Positions 60,814 through 64,000 of a DNA stretch of 64,000 nt are shown here, one piece after another (the first letter of the stretch is position 1; each line of letters opens with the position of its first letter). Position numbers and translations under genes: made by a program. Source of the DNA: Pseudonocardia halophobica (GTDB taxonomy: Bacteria; Actinomycetota; Actinomycetes; Mycobacteriales; Pseudonocardiaceae); contig NZ_BSFQ01000017.1 in the NCBI RefSeq assembly GCF_027922425.1, positions 1 to 64,000 on the forward strand, given 5' to 3'. Under the pieces are notes generated by a model that saw nothing but the letters and a program-made list of their open reading frames with translations, made no database searches and was not told the DNA's origin.

Positions 60814-60852
60814 GGGCCGCGGAACCCACACCAGGGATCCGCGGCCCTTTTT
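60814..60852 (+). terminator. Intrinsic terminator (attenuator) in the whiB7 leader
   Basis: GGGCCGCGGA pairs perfectly with TCCGCGGCCC across 14 bases and is followed by five T. It is the only classical U-tract terminator seen in the window and lies between the upstream ORF and whiB7, as expected of an attenuator. Confidence 0.85.
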
Positions 60853-60931
60853 CGTGTCCCCACCCGGGACACGGCGTCCACCCATCCACCACCGAAGGAA
60901 GAGAACACCCACCACACCAGGAGGTAGTGCG

Positions 60932-61360
60932 GTGCTAGTCAGATCCACCCCGTGCGACGGCGGGGCGATCAGGCACGAGATCGGCGGCGGCGACACCGCT
61001 CCCGACCTCGGCGGTCTGCTCAGCGACACCCCCGAGTCCGGCCTCGACCTGCCCTGTCGGCAGGGCGACGCGGACCTGTGGTTCGCCGAGGCCCCGGCCG
61101 AGCTGGAGAAGGCGAAGGCTCTCTGCGAGAGCTGCCCGATCCGGATCGAGTGCCTCGCGGGCGCGCTGTCCCGGGAGGAGCCCTGGGGCGTGTGGGGCGG
61201 CGAGATCTTCGAACGAGGAGTCGTCATCCCGCGCAAGCGCCCGAGGGGCCGACCCAGCAAGGCGGACCTCGCCCGTGACCGGGCCTGGGCCGAGGCGCAC
61301 CAGAAGGCCCAGGAGCGGGCCCGGCAGATGGCCGCCACGGCCGCCCGGCCCTGCGCCTGA
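60932..61360 (+). CDS. whiB7: WhiB7 transcription factor
   Basis: A 142-residue WhiB protein. Four Cys bind the iron-sulfur cluster: Cys42 (PCRQGDADLWF), Cys65 and Cys68 (CESC) and Cys74 (IRIEC). The turn GVWGG follows at 86-90. The C-terminal AT-hook RGRPSK (105-110) is the mark of WhiB7, which binds AT-rich promoter DNA with the primary sigma factor and switches on intrinsic antibiotic resistance genes. The N-terminus is longer than in mycobacteria. AGGAGG lies seven bases before the GTG. The leader with an ORF and terminator, and the place beside uvrD2, confirm the call. Confidence 0.95.
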   Translation: MLVRSTPCDGGAIRHEIGGGDTAPDLGGLLSDTPESGLDLPCRQGDADLWFAEAPAELEKAKALCESCPIRIECLAGALSREEPWGVWGGEIFERGVVIPRKRPRGRPSKADLARDRAWAEAHQKAQERARQMAATAARPCA

Positions 61361-61441
61361 CCGATCGAGAACCACCCGACCGACAAACCGGCGCCCGATC
61401 CCTTCCCCCCGGGACGGCGTCCCTTCAGAGGAGACAATCCG

Positions 61442-61681
61442 ATGACCGATCTCGTGATCCGCACCGACCGGCCGGCCCACGACGTGCGACCGCGCGTCGA
61501 CGCCCGGGGCACCGCGATGTTGGTGATGAACGAAGCCCTGGCCCGATCGCGACAGCAAAAAGCGGAGGAGGCCGCGCGCGACCACCGGCTCGCGCGTCGG
61601 CTCTCCGCGGGCCGGCGCTGGGACCGGTTGGCGGCCTACGCCGCCGGCCGGGCCGCGCGCGCCCGCGCCGCCTCCGGCTGA
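61442..61681 (+). CDS. Small basic protein downstream of whiB7
   Basis: A 79-residue, Arg/Ala-rich, hydrophilic protein (TDLVIRTDRPAHDVRPRV, ALARSRQQKAEEAARDHRLARRLSAGRRWDRLAAYAAG), probably helical in its second half. AGAGGAG about 12 bases before the ATG supports translation. It lies 81 bases after whiB7 on the same strand, so it is likely on the same message and under the same control. I do not recognise a family; the helical basic region could bind nucleic acid. Confidence 0.6.
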   Translation: MTDLVIRTDRPAHDVRPRVDARGTAMLVMNEALARSRQQKAEEAARDHRLARRLSAGRRWDRLAAYAAGRAARARAASG

Positions 61682-61810
61682 GTCGCGGGAGGGCACCGCG
61701 GTGCACGTCCGCCGGGCCCCGTCCGTCGCACCGGACCGGGCCCGGCGACGGGTGACGCCCCGCCGCCCTCGCTCGCCACGACGGCCGCCGCGCGTCCCAC
61801 CGCGGTTCCT

Positions 61811-61847
61811 GACGCCCGCCCCGGGAGCTACCTCCGGGGCGGGCGTC
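61811..61847. terminator. Strong hairpin between convergent genes
   Basis: GACGCCCGCCCCGG pairs perfectly with CCGGGGCGGGCGTC over 14 bp across nine bases. It separates the whiB7 unit from the convergent ABC1 kinase gene. Confidence 0.75.
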
Positions 61848-61886
61848 GTCCGTCCGGATCCGCGTCCGCCCCGGCGGCGCGGCGGG

Positions 61887-63203
61887 TCAGGTGGCCGCGA
61901 ACAGCTCGGGCTGCCAGCGGCCGACGATCCCCCGCAGCGGCACGTCCGCCTCGAGCTGGCACAGCACCCCGAGCGTGCCGAGGGTGACCCGGTGCACCAG
62001 CAGGTACTGCGGCGGCAGGTTCAGCGCACGCCCGGTGTCGAACTCGGGCCGCCGCAGGTCGCCGACGCGCTCGGCCTGCCGCTGCAGCCAGGCCCGGGTG
62101 AAGTGGAAGCTCTCGGTGTGCAGGGGCTCGGTGAACGGCGCCAGGTAGGCCAGCGCCTCCTCCGCCGTGAGCTCGGTGCCGGGGCGCACGAAGCCCTCGT
62201 CCCGCAGCAGCTGCAGCAGGTCGGCGGGCCGGTTCTCCAGGGCGAACTTCGTCATGACGGTCAGCGGCGGGGGCAGTCCCTCGGGGAGCCGCGCGACCGC
62301 CCCGAAGTCGACGACGAGCAGCCGGCCGTCGTCGAGGACCTGGAAGTTGCCGGGGTGCGGATCGGAGTGCAGCAGGTGCAGCCGGTAGGGCGCCGAGTAG
62401 TGGAACCCCGCGAGCCGCGCGCCCGCGTGGTCGCGCTCCTCCTGGGTGCCCGCGCGGATCACGTCCGACAGCCGGCGCCCGGTGACCCACTCGCTCACCA
62501 TCGCCCGCGGCGCCGAAGCGACCACCTTCGGCACCCGGATCTCGGGGTCGCCGTCGTACTCGGCGGCGAAGGCCCGCTGGTTGTCGGCCTCGTCCCGGTA
62601 GTCGAGCTCCTCGACCATCCGCTCCTGCAGCTCGGTGATCAGCGGCTTGATGTCCATGCCCGGCGCCAGCGGCTGCAGCAGCCGGCTCATCCGGGACAGC
62701 TGGCGCAGGTCGGACCGTAGCGCCTCCTCCGCACCCGGGTACTGGACCTTGACGGCGACCTCACGGCCGTCGCGCCACACGCCGCGGTGCACCTGGCCGA
62801 TGCTCGCCGCCGCGGCGGGTTCCTCGTCGAAGTCCTGGAACCGCGACCGCCAGTTGCGCCCGAACTGCTCGGCCAGCATCCGGTGCACGTCGGCCGGTGG
62901 CATCGGCGGGGCCGCGCTCTGCAGCCTGGTCAACGCCTCGCGGTACGGGCCGGCGAGCTCCTCGGGCACCGCGGCCTCGAAGATGCTCAGCGCCTGCCCG
63001 AACTTCATGGCGCCGCCCTTGAGCTCGCCCAGGACCGCGAAGAGCTGCTCGGCGCTCTTGGCCATCATCTGCGCGGAGATCTGGTCACGGTCGCCACCGG
63101 CGAGCCGGCGGCCCCATCCTGCGGCGGCGCGTCCGGCGACCCCGAGCGGCAGGCTGGCCAGCTTGGCCGTGCGGGAGGCGGTGCGGCGGGGGATGTCGCT
63201 CAC
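61887..63203 (-). CDS. ABC1/UbiB-family atypical kinase
   Basis: A 438-residue protein of the AarF/ADCK group. The KxGQ motif (KGGAMKFGQALSIFE), the Ala-rich loop AAAASIGQVHRGVW, the ATP-binding Lys in VAVKVQYPG, ELDYRDEADNQ, and the catalytic LLHSDPHPGNFQVL and LLVVDFGAVAR segments are all present. Such proteins have ATPase activity and often support quinone or lipid metabolism. The M. tuberculosis equivalent is Rv3197 beside whiB7. The GTG start overlaps the upstream stop (GTGA), so translation is coupled to the ThiF/TOMM-like gene. Confidence 0.9.
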   Translation of the reverse strand: MSDIPRRTASRTAKLASLPLGVAGRAAAGWGRRLAGGDRDQISAQMMAKSAEQLFAVLGELKGGAMKFGQALSIFEAAVPEELAGPYREALTRLQSAAPPMPPADVHRMLAEQFGRNWRSRFQDFDEEPAAAASIGQVHRGVWRDGREVAVKVQYPGAEEALRSDLRQLSRMSRLLQPLAPGMDIKPLITELQERMVEELDYRDEADNQRAFAAEYDGDPEIRVPKVVASAPRAMVSEWVTGRRLSDVIRAGTQEERDHAGARLAGFHYSAPYRLHLLHSDPHPGNFQVLDDGRLLVVDFGAVARLPEGLPPPLTVMTKFALENRPADLLQLLRDEGFVRPGTELTAEEALAYLAPFTEPLHTESFHFTRAWLQRQAERVGDLRRPEFDTGRALNLPPQYLLVHRVTLGTLGVLCQLEADVPLRGIVGRWQPELFAAT

Positions 63204-64000
63204 CTCATGATTGTCTCCCGCCGCGCCGCCGGCACGCACGTCGCGCCGACCTCCGCGGCGCACGTGGGGGAGGCGTCCGTCACATCTGCCCTTCCGACGG
63301 CCGCTGCAGTCGCCCCCACACCCGCCCGACCCGGCGCGATGCGCGGGGCCGGGACGGGTGCAGCCCGCGGGCTCGCGCCGCAGTGGCAGTCGGGGTGCGC
63401 CCGCCAGGGCCGCCGGTGCAGGCCGCCGCCGTGCACGTCGAGCTCGAGGGCCGCGCCGAGGGTCGGCGGCGGGCGCTCGCCGTCGAGCGCGAGGAGCGCC
63501 TGCGCCGCCCCGAGGGCCGCGGTGGCGGTGACGGCCTCCGGCTCCGCCCCACCGCTGCGCCCGGTCAGTTGGGCAGCGACCACCGGCCACGCCGGATCGA
63601 GGTCGCCCCGGCCCAGCTCGACGCACCGCAGGCACGGCGAGCGCCCGACCAGGACCAGCGGCCCCACCACCCCGAGCCCCTCGCGGACCAGCACCGGCAG
63701 GTGGTCGGTCCCGGTCACCGTGAGCTCGGTGACGACCTCCGGCTCCGGGACCACTGCGTCGGTGAGCACCACCAGATCGGGGGTGCGGCCGGGCGGCAGG
63801 GGATCGGTGGCGGTGCCGGGCCGGACCCGTTTCACCGCCTCGGCGGCCGCGTCGGCACGGGGCCCGCCCACCGACTCCTCCTCGTACCCGCAGCCGACGT
63901 CGGCGCTCTCGACGTGCCCCCGGGCCAGCACCTGCACCGCGCCGACGCCGGCCCGCGCGAGCGCCACCGCCACTGCGACGGCCAACGGCCCGTCGCCCCG
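63200..64000 (-). CDS. ThiF/TOMM cyclodehydratase-like protein (5-prime end missing)
   Basis: At least 266 residues; the frame stays open to the window edge, so the start lies beyond 64000. Readable parts are GDGPLAVAVAVALARAGVGAVQVL (E1-like nucleotide fold), DLVVLTDAVVPEPEV, HLPVLVREGLGVVGPLV and a zinc site of PCLRC with HPDCHCG. The last pattern (CxxC and CxCG) is shared by ThiF-like and TOMM leader-binding cyclodehydratase proteins. No precursor peptide or other TOMM gene is visible in the window, so a natural-product role cannot be claimed. It is coupled to the ABC1 kinase gene. Confidence 0.65.
   Translation of the reverse strand, partial: RGDGPLAVAVAVALARAGVGAVQVLARGHVESADVGCGYEEESVGGPRADAAAEAVKRVRPGTATDPLPPGRTPDLVVLTDAVVPEPEVVTELTVTGTDHLPVLVREGLGVVGPLVLVGRSPCLRCVELGRGDLDPAWPVVAAQLTGRSGGAEPEAVTATAALGAAQALLALDGERPPPTLGAALELDVHGGGLHRRPWRAHPDCHCGASPRAAPVPAPRIAPGRAGVGATAAAVGRADVTDASPTCAAEVGATCVPAARRETIMR

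Overview
The window is a GC-rich chromosomal segment from a mycelial-type actinobacterium, most likely Pseudonocardia or a close relative. The evidence is strong G/C preference at third codon positions, frequent GTG starts, many apparently leaderless genes, and actinobacterial marker genes (whiB7, mycoredoxin, adnAB, uvrD2, fasR, a DUF3107 gene, a TIGR02569 gene). From memory, the order follows the Mycobacterium tuberculosis Rv3195-Rv3212 block: Rv3212-like propeller, rhlE, ferritin-like protein, DUF3107, fasR, moeZ, TIGR02569, alkyltransferase-like protein with lipV-like hydrolase, adnA, adnB, cation channel, nudC, mrx1, uvrD2, whiB7, ABC1 kinase. Lineage-specific modules are inserted between these core genes. 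I saw no phage, transposase, CRISPR array, tRNA or rRNA.

Layout. 0-7 kb: end of a RecB-like nuclease, small membrane proteins, aldo/keto reductase, PQQ-type propeller, DEAD-box helicase with a long leader, ferritin-like protein, DUF3107. 7-11.6 kb: a TetR-controlled cassette (DUF4873 protein; SDR, AurF-like diiron oxygenase, alpha/beta hydrolase) with two perfect palindromic operators, then fasR. 11.7-15 kb: copper ATPase operon with a CsoR-type operator. 15-22 kb: hydrolase, moeZ, a very large repeat protein, and the TIGR02569 gene. 22-28.7 kb: nitrate/nitrite assimilation operon narK-nirB-nirD with two siroheme-branch genes. 28.7-29.6 kb: a gene-free array of degenerate tandem repeats. 29.5-38.8 kb: alkyltransferase-like protein, frameshifted LipV-like hydrolase, and adnA and adnB separated by a GH16 lipoprotein. 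38.9-45.1 kb: two acetate-type symporter modules with a LytS/LytTR two-component system and candidate LytTR boxes. 45-50.4 kb: saccharopine-dehydrogenase-like protein, DoxX-like protein, potassium channel, exonuclease III, a 31-bp tandem repeat, aldehyde dehydrogenase. 50.5-53.5 kb: DUF4142 lipoprotein, class F sortase, proA. 53.6-57.8 kb: an Asp/His-rich peptide, an M16 peptidase pair, nudC. 57.9-64 kb: mycoredoxin, uvrD2, whiB7 with an attenuated leader, ABC1 kinase and a ThiF/TOMM-like partial gene.

Working themes are DNA repair and end processing (adnAB, uvrD2, xthA, ATL), redox and NAD/RNA metabolism (mrx1, nudC), nitrite assimilation with siroheme supply, organic-acid uptake under a two-component system, and antibiotic-stress control through whiB7. 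The least explained elements are the 28.7-29.6 kb repeat array, a family of exactly 40-nt palindromes (three copies), the 31-bp tandem repeat at 48.7 kb, the 1136-residue repeat protein and the 95-residue Asp/His-rich peptide. All functional calls rest on reading motifs by eye; no database search was run.
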